In this document: positions 53,472-63,501 of the stretch, piece by piece
Layout of the letters: each line of letters starts with the position of its first letter
How positions within the stretch are numbered: position 1 is the first letter of the stretch
Assembly (NCBI GenBank): GCA_028281495.1
Contig: JANQJU010000030.1
Location: forward strand, 1-64,000
Source: SAR324 cluster bacterium
GTDB lineage: Bacteria > SAR324 > NAC60-12
DNA length: 64,000 nt
Reading direction: 5' to 3'
Translations under genes and position numbers: made by a program
Notes under the pieces: generated by a model
Told to the model about the DNA's origin: nothing
Database searches by the model: none
What the model saw: the letters and a program-made list of their open reading frames with translations, nothing else

Positions 53472-54803
53472 ATGAGCATAAAAAATTTACTGGCTATAGG
53501 GTTTATCTTTGCGGGATTCAGTGTGGGTTGGATGATTCTTGGTGTCGTGAATACCATAAGAACTGAAGATCAAACACACGTCTTGCTGAAACGCGTTCAG
53601 AATGCCTATGGCGGACCGTTGAGAATCACCCCGCCGCAGATTTACTATGAAGTCACCAAAGAGAAGAAAGGGATGGTGGGTGGTTTTGATACCGTTTCGT
53701 CCTACCAACAGAAGGAATTTATTGACCCTTCGAGGTCCAACATCGATATCGATCTAAAACTAGAGCGCAGGAAAGTTGGCAACCTATGGTTCCCTGTGTT
53801 CTTGGCACTGTATCAGGGTGAATATGAATATGATATTGAATCGGTACCTGAGAAATACCGGAATCATCCGCTGTTCCTGTTGCCCGGTCTGAGTTCTTCG
53901 GAGTCCTTGTACCGCAGTATAGAGATGAAGATTAACGATGTGGAGGTGCAGCCCCTATCAAAGCTGGTAGCCAGGACGCCGATGGAATTGGCTGCGCAGG
54001 CTAGTTTGACCGGCAAAGTCAAAGTGGAATTCCGCTATGAGACCACCGGTACAGACTACATGCTGTATGTGCTAGCAGGCCAACAGCAATCACCACCTAA
54101 AGCTGATAGGGACGATATCAGGCCAAGTGGCGAGTTAGCCCAAGTAGATCGGCTTACCAGATTGGATAATTTTAGTGCGAACTTGAGAGCCGATTTCGAG
54201 CAGTATGACTTCCCGAATCGAACAATTCCACCCACCAAGCGGGAGAAACACGACCAGACCAATCAGTTCGAATGGCACCTTGATAAGACTGTAACGGGGA
54301 AGAATATTGGCATTATTGTCCCCAAAGAAATGAGCCCGGGTGACATTGCTGCAAGAATTTCCTTCTTCGCTCCTGTTTCGCTGCTGTTTTTTGTCGTTGT
54401 AATGGTCATATACGGTATCCTCTCAAGGCGAGAACTCCATCCCATGCATTACTTTTTCCTAGCAGCCACCTTTCTGTCATTCCATTTAGTGTTTGCTTAT
54501 TCTGCGGACCACATTTCAAAGTATGCCGCTTTCAGCATTGCCACTTTGGTGTCCTGTTTGCTGACATTCAGCTATTTGACTCGTGTCAATGACTGGAAAC
54601 ATGCGGCGATATCAACGCTACTCCAATTGCTCTACCTTGTTGTGTTCTCACTGTCCTTCTTCTACAGAAGTCCTACCGGGCTGGGGATTACGGGGCTTAT
54701 CGTCACAATCATCTCTGTCATTACACTTTTTGTGTTGATGCAATTGACCAGCAAAATTAAATGGGAAGCGACATTGGAATGGAATGTGGCCAAGCAAACG
54801 TAG
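53472..54803 (+). CDS. CreD-like inner-membrane protein
   Basis: This is a 443-residue protein with the CreD layout: an N-terminal membrane helix (LLAIGFIFAGFSVGWMILGVV), a periplasmic domain of about 270 residues, and a C-terminal block of five or six helices. That block starts at ARISFFAPVSLLFFVVVMV and contains RRELHPMHYFFLAATFLSFH and the SADHISKYAAF segment, all matching positions conserved in CreD. CreD is induced by CreBC in enterobacteria and affects envelope-stress tolerance. No creBC genes are adjacent here. AGGAG sits well placed before ATG 53472. Confidence 0.8.
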   Translation: MSIKNLLAIGFIFAGFSVGWMILGVVNTIRTEDQTHVLLKRVQNAYGGPLRITPPQIYYEVTKEKKGMVGGFDTVSSYQQKEFIDPSRSNIDIDLKLERRKVGNLWFPVFLALYQGEYEYDIESVPEKYRNHPLFLLPGLSSSESLYRSIEMKINDVEVQPLSKLVARTPMELAAQASLTGKVKVEFRYETTGTDYMLYVLAGQQQSPPKADRDDIRPSGELAQVDRLTRLDNFSANLRADFEQYDFPNRTIPPTKREKHDQTNQFEWHLDKTVTGKNIGIIVPKEMSPGDIAARISFFAPVSLLFFVVVMVIYGILSRRELHPMHYFFLAATFLSFHLVFAYSADHISKYAAFSIATLVSCLLTFSYLTRVNDWKHAAISTLLQLLYLVVFSLSFFYRSPTGLGITGLIVTIISVITLFVLMQLTSKIKWEATLEWNVAKQT

Positions 54804-54959
54804 TTAAGACACTTCAGTTTATTTCTTGATTTGGGTGGTTACGTCTGTTTCTAATTGACTAATGACGTTGGTATTTACTCGGGTGCTAATGATGATGCGG
54901 AATGGGACAAATTAGTCGATTTACCAGAGTCCCTGACCATAACTCAAAGGACAAAAATA

Positions 54960-55358
54960 ATGCCGATCAGAACGAAGCGTTGGAATGACCCCATCGGTGA
55001 CGACGATGGCTTTCGACTTTTAATTTGTCGCTATCGCCCACGCGCCTTGAAAAAAGAAAATGAGACGTGGGAAGCATGGTGGGCTTTCCTCGGCCCAAGC
55101 CGAAAGCTGCATGCCGACTTTTACGGCAAGAATGGCCCTCCTATTGGTATGGACGAATACCGCAGCCGGTATCTGCAAGAAATGCAGGAGCAAACGGAAC
55201 CCATCCTCAAACTGGCCCATCGAAGCGCAGCAGGCGAGACAATCACGCTGCTCTGTTCCTCGGCGTGCACCGACGAGAATCATTGCCACCGAAGTTTGTT
55301 AAAACAACTCATTGAAACGGAAGAGAGAGAACTGACTTTACCCAGAATGGGTTTTTGA
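54960..55358 (+). CDS. DUF488 family protein
   Basis: This 132-residue protein has the DUF488 features IRTKRWNDPIGDDDGFRLLICRYRP and TWEAWWAFLGPS (residues about 3-50), a central GPPIGMDEYRSRYLQEM, and the late GETITLLCSSACTDENHCHRSLL with conserved cysteines and histidines. The cysteine/histidine cluster could be a metal or catalytic site; the family function is unproven. An in-frame TTG at 54855 would add 35 residues without family character, so ATG 54960, preceded by AAAGGA, is used. Confidence 0.83.
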   Translation: MPIRTKRWNDPIGDDDGFRLLICRYRPRALKKENETWEAWWAFLGPSRKLHADFYGKNGPPIGMDEYRSRYLQEMQEQTEPILKLAHRSAAGETITLLCSSACTDENHCHRSLLKQLIETEERELTLPRMGF

Positions 55359-55362
55359 TGAA

Positions 55363-55578
55363 TCACATCCCCCAGAGACTGATCGTGCGGCTTTTGTGGG
55401 GCTTGGTTTCTCGGAAGATTTTTTGTTCCCAGTCGATGTCAGGACGTTTGTCAAACACCATCAGATGGGCTTCGGTAGCATCGGAGATGTCGGCGTAAGA
55501 GAAGGTTTGTTCGAGGCTTTTGTCGAGGAGAGAGGTTAGGGGTTTTATAGGGCCAAAGTCGCCTAAAAAGAGGGACAA
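55363..55578 (-). pseudogene. Third relic of an AAA/PD-(D/E)XK gene
   Basis: About 71 codons remain of the C-terminus of a protein related to the one at 45078: TFSYADISDATEAHLMVFDKRPDIDW, then EQKIFRETKPHKSRTISLWGM (read as one region). The FDKRPDIDWEQKIF motif corresponds to FDRRTTITWEEKIF of the other copies but is divergent, so this is a different paralogue. No upstream ATPase part remains. Confidence 0.65.
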
Positions 55579-55671
55579 GATGTTCCCAATTTTAGGCGAC
55601 AGTTTCAGAACTTATACTTCGTGAGAGGGTAACCCTTGAAGTCAGAAGTTTATTTGGTTGTTGTACGGCTC

Positions 55672-57132
55672 CTATTGGCTTGCCTTGGTGCCGTTCTGTA
55701 CCGCCCCCGCTGACTGGACTTTGTTCCATGCAGTCAGGTCGATATTCAAATCAGGGAATTTTTGGGGATCAAAAACCGGTTCTTCAACACCTGCTTTGAG
55801 TTGCTGGCGGTAATCCGCCAAAACCCGGGTGACTTTCGGGAACAACATCAGGATCGCCAAGAGGTTGACCAGGGCGAGAACCCCCATCATAGGATCGGAA
55901 AAGGAGAAGACGGCAGTTGCTCCAGGAGCGACTGCACCCAGAAATAAGACCCCTATGACAGCGACACGAAGGATATGGAGAGCCGCTGGATTTTGCGTCA
56001 TCACAGTCAAAGCATTCTCTCCAAGATAATAATTGTAGATGATGGAGCTAAATGCAAACAAGAGCAGGGCTACCGTCAAGAAGTACTGTGTCCAAGCTCC
56101 TAAGTGAGAGACTAAAGACTGTTGTGTCAGCACAACACCATCAATACCTTCTGCACCGGGAACATAAACTTCACCAAGCAAGATGACGAACGCCGTACAG
56201 CTACAGATCAAAATCGTATCGATAAAAACGGACAACGCCTGCGTGATTCCCTGAGTGACGGGATGAGGCACATCAGCAGTTGCAGCGACGTTTGGAGCAG
56301 AGCCTAATCCCGCTTCATTGGAAAACAAACCACGCCTTAATCCTTGAGCGATTGCTGCTCCCATTCCTCCACTGACGACTTCTTCGAACCCGAAAGCATT
56401 TTTCACGATGGTGGAGATGATCCCTGGTAATTCCGCGATGTTCATCAGAATGATAAGCAAACATAAGCTGATATAGCCTAACGCCATCACAGGGACGATG
56501 ACATCGGCTGCTTTTGCAATACGTTGGATGCCCCCAAAAACAATGAAACCCGCGATTATAGAAAGTGCGATTCCCGTCCACATCCGGTCGATTCCCATAC
56601 TATCGAAAGCCGCACCTGCAACCGTGTTTCCTTGAAAGGCATTAAAGCCCAAAGAAAATGAAGCAATTAAGCTGACTCCATAAATCGCTGCGAGCCATTT
56701 ATAGTCACTTCCCAATCCATAGATGATCGATCTTGCCGGGCCGCCGCGGAACGTTCCATCTCCATTGGAACGTTTGAACATCTGAGCGAGTGTACACTCG
56801 ACTAAACTGGTTGCCATACCAACGAGCGCGATTGCCCACATCCAGAAAACTGCTCCTGGACCTCCGAGAGTGATGGCTACCGCAACACCCGCCACATTGC
56901 CTCCACCAACGCGACCACCCACAGAAATCAGTAATGCTTCACGGCCCGAAATCGCTTTTTTATCGTCTCCCTTTTCTCCTTTCAAAACTCGGAACATGCG
57001 GCCGAAAAATTCTATCTGCACAAATTTGCTGGCAATGGTAAAAAAGACCCCAAAAATGATGAGAAAAGGAAGGAGAGACCATCCCCATGTAAAATCATTG
57101 ATTGCTTTGAATATAAAATCAAAAAATTCCAT
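55672..57132 (-). CDS. Sodium:alanine (AGCS) symporter
   Basis: This is a 486-residue importer of alanine or glycine coupled to sodium. It has about eleven membrane segments with AGCS signatures: GRVGGGNVAGVAVAITLGGPGAVFWMW (about residues 72-98), SLVECTLAQMFK, GGPARSIIYGLG and the RRGLFSNEAGLGSAPNVAATA block. The C-terminus is a hydrophilic tail of about 45 residues. GGAGAGGGT lies directly before the ATG. No glycine riboswitch was recognised upstream. The neighbours suggest no dedicated pathway. Confidence 0.92.
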   Translation of the reverse strand: MEFFDFIFKAINDFTWGWSLLPFLIIFGVFFTIASKFVQIEFFGRMFRVLKGEKGDDKKAISGREALLISVGGRVGGGNVAGVAVAITLGGPGAVFWMWAIALVGMATSLVECTLAQMFKRSNGDGTFRGGPARSIIYGLGSDYKWLAAIYGVSLIASFSLGFNAFQGNTVAGAAFDSMGIDRMWTGIALSIIAGFIVFGGIQRIAKAADVIVPVMALGYISLCLLIILMNIAELPGIISTIVKNAFGFEEVVSGGMGAAIAQGLRRGLFSNEAGLGSAPNVAATADVPHPVTQGITQALSVFIDTILICSCTAFVILLGEVYVPGAEGIDGVVLTQQSLVSHLGAWTQYFLTVALLLFAFSSIIYNYYLGENALTVMTQNPAALHILRVAVIGVLFLGAVAPGATAVFSFSDPMMGVLALVNLLAILMLFPKVTRVLADYRQQLKAGVEEPVFDPQKFPDLNIDLTAWNKVQSAGAVQNGTKASQ

Positions 57133-57527
57133 ACCCTCTCCATAGTTTAAGTTTTCATCTTTTGATAAGTTGAGAGAAATATGTTTTCTAAAGCAGGCCT
57201 AGAGTCCACACTGTATTAAACAAAATTCCCAACCTAGAAATCTTTCGGTTCTGCGATCACTAATCGAGAACGAAGGAAGGCTCTTTTGCACATCTTAATC
57301 GACCCTACAAAAGATCAAGGCGAGGTTAAATTTGTTTGAATGGAGAGGGCAAGTTCATTCAAGGGACAGCTCCGGACAGCTTGGGACAGCTCCGGACAAG
57401 TGGGAGTGGTAATGGGACACATTGGGGCAGGGGTTTATTTAACTGATTGATAAGAAAAGATGAAATTCCCAAAGAGGGGTTGTTCGGCGATGTCGGCATC
57501 CGTCTACGAGAATGGGTTTGCCTTGTA
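57133..57527. other. Intergenic region with short direct repeats
   Basis: This is about 395 bases between the symporter start and the 3' end of the binding-protein gene. The unit GGGACAGCTCCGGACA occurs at 57363-57378 and 57383-57398, and a partial GGGACA recurs near 57414. No open frame of note is present. The symporter promoter is expected near 57150-57250. Confidence 0.5.
57363..57398. repeat. Direct repeats of GGGACAGCTCCGGACA
   Basis: Two exact 16-bp copies with a 20-bp period. The GGGACAG core resembles intergenic REP-like elements mobilised by REP-associated tyrosine transposases, but no such transposase is in the window. Confidence 0.8.
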
Positions 57528-58271
57528 TCAATCTAAAGTTTTTTGAGGATTACCCTGTTGTTTAACTTTTGCTAATGCCTTTCGAAATTTTTCAACAATC
57601 TGATCAGAAGTATTGACTCCAAATGCAATATAGTTTCCCTCATGAGATATTTGATCGAAAGCAAATTCTTTTCGTAGGATTTTGAGTGGATCGTAACCCT
57701 CACGTCGGGCTAAGTAAAATGCCGTTGACTCCGGCACTGCCCATAAATCGATTCGATTATTGAGGAGCTTTTTTAACCCCAGTTCGTATCGATTACCGGG
57801 CATGATGTTAACCCCTTTCGCAAAACCATGGCTCAGTAAAAAATGCTCTTGGTAATCCTCTCTCACGGTACCAATGCGATACGGTCTTGCATCCTCTAGT
57901 GTATGGATTCGAAACGGTGGATTTGTTTTGAGGGAAAACAAATAGATGTAGGAAGGTGCTATCTGACCAACCCATTTGAAAAGATTTTCTCGTTTAGCAT
58001 GCCGTGTAATGGAATAAATCATGACGTTGGGGAGGTCTTTGGCCATTTGAAAAGCACGTGCCCAAGGCAAAACTTCGATTTCAGGTTGAATGTTCAGCTC
58101 TTTTAAAACCATCCGTACCACCTCGGTATTTTTGCCTTTGATCTCACCCCCTTCTTCATAGTTGAAAGGAGGAAAGTTTTCAGTAACGATGTGAATGGGT
58201 TGGCTAAAAGCACCACTACCGAAGCAACTCACAGCCAGCCAACTCAAGGCAATCCAAAGCAATTGTTTCAT
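57528..58271 (-). CDS. Periplasmic solute-binding protein (family 3)
   Basis: This is a 247-residue exported protein. Its signal peptide is KQLLWIALSWLAVSCFGSG, cut near AFSQ, and it is followed by an SBP_bac_3 domain: ENFPPFNYEEGGEIKGKNTEVVRM, VLPWARAFQMAK and LLNNRIDLWAVPE. This short form without partner permease genes resembles binding proteins that serve sensory kinases or have unknown ligands. It is divergent from the hybrid kinase at 58304 with only 32 bases between the two starts, suggesting a functional pair. ATG 58271 is used; an in-frame TTG at 58283 precedes it. Confidence 0.85.
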   Translation of the reverse strand: MKQLLWIALSWLAVSCFGSGAFSQPIHIVTENFPPFNYEEGGEIKGKNTEVVRMVLKELNIQPEIEVLPWARAFQMAKDLPNVMIYSITRHAKRENLFKWVGQIAPSYIYLFSLKTNPPFRIHTLEDARPYRIGTVREDYQEHFLLSHGFAKGVNIMPGNRYELGLKKLLNNRIDLWAVPESTAFYLARREGYDPLKILRKEFAFDQISHEGNYIAFGVNTSDQIVEKFRKALAKVKQQGNPQKTLD

Positions 58272-58303
58272 ATCTGGTCTCAAATCTATGAACGGTATCC
58301 GTT

Positions 58304-61300
58304 ATGCGTACTTATTCAAACGTACATATAAAGAAATCCATTTCAATTCGATTGCTACTCTATGTTTGTTCCATTTACTTCGTGTTCGCTATGGTCGTGA
58401 CGATCATTCATATGGTTGTGGAATATCGTTATACCCAAGAACAAGTTTTTCGAGAAATCACCAATATTAAAGACAGTTTTAGCCCAGGCCTATCCAAAGC
58501 TCTATGGGAATTTGATATGGGAGTTTTATCCAGTATTTTCCAAGGGATAGATGGCTTGCCATCCATCAGTGGTGCTTTGGTGTTTAACGAAAAAGAAGTC
58601 ATGGTGGTTGCTTCTGAGAATATTGCAGAGTTGGAAAACTTTTCAATGATCTCTCATGAAGATCTGGGGCATTTGGATTATCTTTTCCTGGGGCGGATTG
58701 GCGTTTCGTGGCCACTCATTTATGAGGAACGGGGCAAGACCTATTCACTAGGAAACATAATCTTGTTTCTGGACTCGAACATTATTTTTAATCGAGTGGA
58801 GTTGGGATTTATTTTTATTGTGGTGAACTCTTTCCTAAAAGCAGCGGCTCTTTGGATCGTATTTCTTTTCGTCTCTCGAAAATTACTGATCCGTCCATTA
58901 ACAGAGTTTGTGTCTGTCACACGGAATCTGGCCTATGACAACCTCGGTGATTTTCAAGTTCACATTCATGCTCCTGCTGACAGTGAATTGAAGTTTTTAG
59001 AAACCTCATTCAATCAAATGATTCAAAAGCTCCATGTTGCTTTTGAAGAACAACTCCAAATCAAATCGGTATTGGCCGAAGAACGGGAATGGTTTTCCAG
59101 TACGTTGTCCAGTATCGGAGACGGCGTGATTGCGACGGATCATGAAGGTAAGATCACGTTGATGAATCCAGTGGCAGAAACCTTAATGGGGTGTTCGTTT
59201 GCCAGAGCGCAAAATCAGTTAATCGACGAGGTGTCCCAGTATGAAGATTTGGCGGGGGAAGAGGGGCTGGAAGAGTTGGTGCAGCCTCTTAAGGATCATC
59301 AAAGAATTGCGTACCACAAATTCATTTGTAAAATTTTCCATCAGTCAAAAATCTACTTTATTTCCGGCAACGTTTCTCCCATTCAAGACAAACAAAACAA
59401 TCTCCATGGTTATATTTGGGTATTTCGGGATGTGACCGAAACCCGAAAAATGCGACAACAATTACAGCAGGCAGATCAGCTCAAGGATGAATTTCTAGCC
59501 AATACATCTCATGAATTGCGAACCCCCCTTCATGGTATTATTGGGTTTTGTGAAACCCTTCTCTCTTCCTCCCAACCTTCCCTTTCTCAAGAACAGCAAA
59601 ACCATCTGCAATTGGTGATTCACAGTGCACGTCGTTTGATGAATTTGGTCAATGACATTCTCGATATTTCAAAGATCCGAAATCATGAGTTGCAGGTGCA
59701 GCTCACCCCAGTGGACTTGTTGAGCAATCTCGCATTGGCCAAACAACTTTGTCAGCCACTCCTTGTTGGTAAATCTGTTGATTTGCTCCTGAACCTTCCC
59801 TCTCATCCAGTTTGGGTACAAGCTGATGAAAATCGTCTTCAGCAAATTGTGCTCAATTTATTAAGCAATGCGATCAAATTTACGCGAGAAGGTTCGGTTC
59901 GCGTCACTGTAGAATGCCAAGAATCACTGACTCATGTCACTGTTGTGGACACGGGCATTGGTATCTCTCAAGATCAGCAGAAGCAAATTTTTCAGCCGTT
60001 TCGACAAGCTGATGGGTCTACGTCTCGACAGTATGGTGGAACGGGTCTGGGTTTAGCGATCACCCAGAACCTGATTCAACTGCATGGAGGTCAACTTGAA
60101 GTGAGAAGTCAACTGGGTAAAGGGTCCCGGTTTTCATTCACCTTGCCCATCGTTTCTCCTCCAGCCACCTCTCACTTTTCTTCAGATTCCGACTTAGATG
60201 CTCAACAGCGCATTGAACAACATGAAGTTCAAGAGGCATTGCGTTATATCCCCCTGGCTCCGATCTCATCTAAATTATCCAACGCCCCAGTATCGCAGAA
60301 AAGCCCATCTCCGGAACCGTTAAAACCGGTTCCCCCGCAGGTGCCCATATTAGTTGTGGATGATGACTCGATTAATCGAGAGTTGCTTCGTAAACAATTG
60401 GAAATGGAAAATTATGAGGTGCAAAGTGCAGCCAATGGGAGTCAGGCTTTACAAACCATTGAACATCAACTGCCTGACCTTGTGTTAATGGATGTCATGA
60501 TGCCTTACCTCAACGGCTTTGAAGCTTGTCAGAGGCTTCGGCAGCAATATAGCCCCGTTGAACTCCCTATCATCATTTTGACAGCCCGCACTCAAACCGA
60601 AGATTTGGTACAAGCTTTGGAAGTGGGGGCTAATGACTATCTGACAAAGCCCTTTCAAAAAGAAGAAATGTTATCCAGAGTCCGGTCGCAATTGGGACAA
60701 AAGAAAGCAGCCATTCTGTTAAAGGAAAACGCCAGACTGCAAAAGGACATCGAGAATTTTCAACAAATTGAAAAAGAGTTGCGCCAAGCTAAGAAAAACG
60801 TTCTTAATTTCTTGGAGCGTCTCCCAGAAGCAATGCTGGCACTGAATACAGAAGGAGAGGTGATTTATGGCAACACCGCTGCCTCTACCACATTAGACTA
60901 CGATATGGAGGAGTTGGTCGCGATGAATTTGAAAGACTTGACCTTAGGTTCTTGGGAAGAACACCCCCTGGCACAATTCTTCCAAGAGGAAACGGAATCG
61001 GTATTTTCCGAAGGTCATGATATTGCTACTTCGATACAGAAAAAGGATGGAACGATCCTCTCCATGATGTGTTCGGGAAGTTGGCTCGAATTGAAAGATT
61101 CCGTTTTATTGTTGTGCTTTGTACAATCGTCTCTTGCCCAAGATTCTTCTCCGCTCAAATACTTGCCATATCAGCAATTGATCAACGTTGTTCCCAATGC
61201 TTCCTCTAATTCGTCAATACCTGAAGCCATCGTTCAACTGACTTCTTATGCTTTGCATTGTTGGGAAGCATTCACACAGAAAACGATGGTGGAACTGGCT

Positions 61301-61525
61301 GAAGAAAGTGAATTGTGGACGGTGACTGCCGATGACAGTCGACCCCGTGCACGCAATTTCGAACGGTACCTTACCCTGAAAAACATCCCCAAACGTCCAC
61401 GATGGCGTTTGGTTGTGCAAACCACTCATTTTGTATTAAAGCATTGCCCGGCTGATTCCACCGAAAAGGCAAAATTAGAGTTCTATTTACAACAATTGCT
61501 GGGGATGTTGCGTTTACACGGGTGA
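58304..61525 (+). CDS. Membrane hybrid sensor histidine kinase
   Basis: This is a 1073-residue kinase. Membrane segments at about 15-38 and 167-195 flank a periplasmic domain of about 130 residues, and HAMP follows (195-250). A PAS domain lies at about 265-385 ([19 protein letters not shown]). HisKA has [12 protein letters not shown] (His near 401), and the ATPase domain has [19 protein letters not shown] and GTGLGLAI. A Pro/Ser linker leads to a receiver (about 680-800) with [20 protein letters not shown] and [10 protein letters not shown] second PAS (about 840-950) and about 110 unassigned residues end the protein. It should autophosphorylate and relay through its receiver; an output partner is not evident. 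Confidence 0.92.
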   Translation: MRTYSNVHIKKSISIRLLLYVCSIYFVFAMVVTIIHMVVEYRYTQEQVFREITNIKDSFSPGLSKALWEFDMGVLSSIFQGIDGLPSISGALVFNEKEVMVVASENIAELENFSMISHEDLGHLDYLFLGRIGVSWPLIYEERGKTYSLGNIILFLDSNIIFNRVELGFIFIVVNSFLKAAALWIVFLFVSRKLLIRPLTEFVSVTRNLAYDNLGDFQVHIHAPADSELKFLETSFNQMIQKLHVAFEEQLQIKSVLAEEREWFSSTLSSIGDGVIATDHEGKITLMNPVAETLMGCSFARAQNQLIDEVSQYEDLAGEEGLEELVQPLKDHQRIAYHKFICKIFHQSKIYFISGNVSPIQDKQNNLHGYIWVFRDVTETRKMRQQLQQADQLKDEFLANTSHELRTPLHGIIGFCETLLSSSQPSLSQEQQNHLQLVIHSARRLMNLVNDILDISKIRNHELQVQLTPVDLLSNLALAKQLCQPLLVGKSVDLLLNLPSHPVWVQADENRLQQIVLNLLSNAIKFTREGSVRVTVECQESLTHVTVVDTGIGISQDQQKQIFQPFRQADGSTSRQYGGTGLGLAITQNLIQLHGGQLEVRSQLGKGSRFSFTLPIVSPPATSHFSSDSDLDAQQRIEQHEVQEALRYIPLAPISSKLSNAPVSQKSPSPEPLKPVPPQVPILVVDDDSINRELLRKQLEMENYEVQSAANGSQALQTIEHQLPDLVLMDVMMPYLNGFEACQRLRQQYSPVELPIIILTARTQTEDLVQALEVGANDYLTKPFQKEEMLSRVRSQLGQKKAAILLKENARLQKDIENFQQIEKELRQAKKNVLNFLERLPEAMLALNTEGEVIYGNTAASTTLDYDMEELVAMNLKDLTLGSWEEHPLAQFFQEETESVFSEGHDIATSIQKKDGTILSMMCSGSWLELKDSVLLLCFVQSSLAQDSSPLKYLPYQQLINVVPNASSNSSIPEAIVQLTSYALHCWEAFTQKTMVELAEESELWTVTADDSRPRARNFERYLTLKNIPKRPRWRLVVQTTHFVLKHCPADSTEKAKLEFYLQQLLGMLRLHG

Positions 61526-61626
61526 AGTCCCGTTTTCTTGCTCATTTTGTTCCGGCTACACATGACTCTGGATTCGAGTTGACCCATGACAAGGTGAGTC
61601 CCTGCATCGGCAATCATAAATGGGCG

Positions 61627-62478
61627 CTATTGCCAGGCGAGTCTATTGGCATGAGCAAACTCAGCGAAAGAAATCGGTGTTCTGTCCGTAAGTTTCTCTA
61701 CCCATTCTGTCGTTCGATTTTCTGATCCCGTCGCAATGAGAGTATCCATAGCCGCTAATCCATCGGCATATTTTTTAGGCAATCCCCCTTTTTGATGAAA
61801 TTCACTCAGTTGCGTTTCTGAAAGTTTTTCATGGCGGATGGGTTTGCCTGTGGTCTCACTAATGATGCGGGCCACCGTATCATATGAAATCGCTTCTGGC
61901 CCAGTAATGATGTAGTCCCCTTTTTCAATGCTGGGGTCGGTGAGAAGCCGAGCAACGACTGCCGCAATATCATCGGCATTGATGAACCCCACATTGGCAT
62001 CGTTCGTCGCCGAATAAATTTTTCCTTCATTTCGAATCGTAGGGAGGTGTTGTTGCTCCGAAAAGTTTTGCATGAACCAAGAAGGGCGGACAACATACCA
62101 GTGGGATGCGTTTTGTTCCAGGTACTCATGAACGGCACCCATAAAAGGGCCGCCTTTCTCTAAAGAAGAGGCGCTCAATAAAACTGGAATGATGTCGTTT
62201 TTCAGTAGCTTATCAATAAAGGGTTTCATCACAGGCATCAGGTCAAATACCCCCGAAGGCGCCAACAGATACGCCGCATCGATTTCTTGCCATTCTTCCG
62301 CAGAAATACCTAAATCATGAGAAGTAGGTTCTTCCCATTGGAAATAGCACTTCCTACCCACATTTTGGTAAGACCTACTCAGTCGGTAAACTTGATGGCT
62401 CTCCGTTTCCAACTGAGCTGCAAGACGACTCCCTGTTTTTCCTGAGGCGCCAGTAACAATCACTTTCTTTTTATTCAT
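61627..62478 (-). CDS. NmrA-like NAD(P)-binding reductase
   Basis: This is a 283-residue atypical short-chain dehydrogenase of the NmrA/QOR2-like type. The Rossmann glycine motif VTGASGKTGSRLA is at residues 8-20, and DAAYLLAPSGVFDLM, SHWYVVRPSWFMQNF and the NADPH-pocket-like INADDIAAVVARLL follow. The YxxxK active-site pair is not obvious, as is usual in this branch, which includes redox sensors and quinone reductases. It lies 97 bases downstream of the SnoaL-like gene on the same strand; both are probably controlled by the palindrome at 63089. Confidence 0.85.
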   Translation of the reverse strand: MNKKKVIVTGASGKTGSRLAAQLETESHQVYRLSRSYQNVGRKCYFQWEEPTSHDLGISAEEWQEIDAAYLLAPSGVFDLMPVMKPFIDKLLKNDIIPVLLSASSLEKGGPFMGAVHEYLEQNASHWYVVRPSWFMQNFSEQQHLPTIRNEGKIYSATNDANVGFINADDIAAVVARLLTDPSIEKGDYIITGPEAISYDTVARIISETTGKPIRHEKLSETQLSEFHQKGGLPKKYADGLAAMDTLIATGSENRTTEWVEKLTDRTPISFAEFAHANRLAWQ

Positions 62479-62575
62479 AATTATCCATTTAATTAAAAAT
62501 TATATTAGATGAGTTCTAAAATGTAGATTCTTAAAAATACTAAAATTACGCTTATAAAAATTTTTTAAACCTTTC

Positions 62576-63016
62576 TTATGAGTCGCTAAAATTTGTTTCC
62601 CAACTGTTTCCCAAACCCTTTTGGATCACATCAGGATTCCAATAATCTTTGTAACGTATGATCTTACCGTTCGAAATTGAAATTACTGAGATGTACTTCT
62701 GATCATAAGAGGCATTTGTAGGAACCAACTTTCCATGGCAATGAAATTCGAGAATAACGGTCTGTTGATCTGCGGTGAGATAGGTTTGATCATGAATGAA
62801 TTCATCGATTTCTAAGAGATCTCCGATCATAGCAAAGTAATCTCGCATTTCCCGTTCGCCTTCCAATCGGGTCACTCCATTTTCTGGAGCGTACGGGAAT
62901 TCCATCACTCCTTGCTTGTCGAAAAGCCCAATAAATCCCTCTTCGGGGGTAAGAAGATGTCCTGCTTCTCGTAAAATCAATTCTCTTAACAATTCGAAGG
63001 TTTTACTCTCTGACAT
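62576..63016 (-). CDS. SnoaL-like / NTF2-fold protein
   Basis: This is a 146-residue protein with the cone-shaped NTF2 fold pattern of SnoaL/PhzB-like proteins: an N-terminal helix, then EGFIGLFDKQGVMEFPYAP, REMRDYFAMIG, TVILEFHCHGKLV, and the closing strands YISVISISNGKIIRYKDYWNP. Members are isomerases, hydratases or binding proteins for small aromatic or polyketide-like ligands. It pairs with an NmrA-type reductase, a common combination in operons controlled by TetR-type repressors. Confidence 0.8.
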   Translation of the reverse strand: MSESKTFELLRELILREAGHLLTPEEGFIGLFDKQGVMEFPYAPENGVTRLEGEREMRDYFAMIGDLLEIDEFIHDQTYLTADQQTVILEFHCHGKLVPTNASYDQKYISVISISNGKIIRYKDYWNPDVIQKGLGNSWETNFSDS

Positions 63017-63088
63017 ACTTTTACTCCATCGTTCATTGATTTTATTTGCTGACTTGATTGAACAAAATTATTACCTCATTTTATTAAT

Positions 63089-63111
63089 CGATACGATACA
63101 GTATCGTATCG
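63089..63111. promoter_or_regulatory. Palindromic operator, TetR-type
   Basis: An 11-bp half-site CGATACGATAC (63089-63099) and its exact complement GTATCGTATCG (63101-63111) flank a single A. It lies 73 bases upstream of the SnoaL-like gene start (63016), which is promoter distance. TetR-family operators often have such GATAC/GTATC symmetry. No regulator gene is recognisable nearby. Confidence 0.7.
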
Positions 63112-63501
63112 TTTTAAATTTGTAAATTAAAAAAACAAAGAAATTGATTCTAACTACCTGAGAAGTCATTCGCTTTGGTACCGACACTTGGGTTTGCTAT
63201 GCTTTGTTTCGACCTTGCACATGATGGAACGACTCCGTGTCGATTCATTGATTATCATCAATGGAACCCATCAAATGCTTTGAAAGCACTTTGAAGGAGG
63301 TCGCTGGTTGTCTTAATCACCTTGCCAATTTGCGGAACGATCTGCTTATTTCGAGTGTTTGATGTCAAATCAGTATCTACAGCCAGGGGGCATTTAAAAA
63401 AGAATTGTGCAGAAATTGCATTTCCTGATTCGGTTAATTTTTTACAAATCAAAACGATGAAAGGAAAAAATATGGAACTCAATGAAAAAAGTAGGATTGA
63501 T

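Noticed and set aside
57133..57360. Glycine riboswitch upstream of the sodium:alanine symporter
   Set aside because: AGCS genes are often riboswitch-controlled, but the conserved glycine-aptamer blocks were not found on the minus strand here.
26250..57400. CRISPR array interpretation of the short direct repeats (26257, 53327, 57363)
   Set aside because: Each site has only two units with spacers of 3-9 bases and no cas genes are present, so these are not CRISPR arrays.
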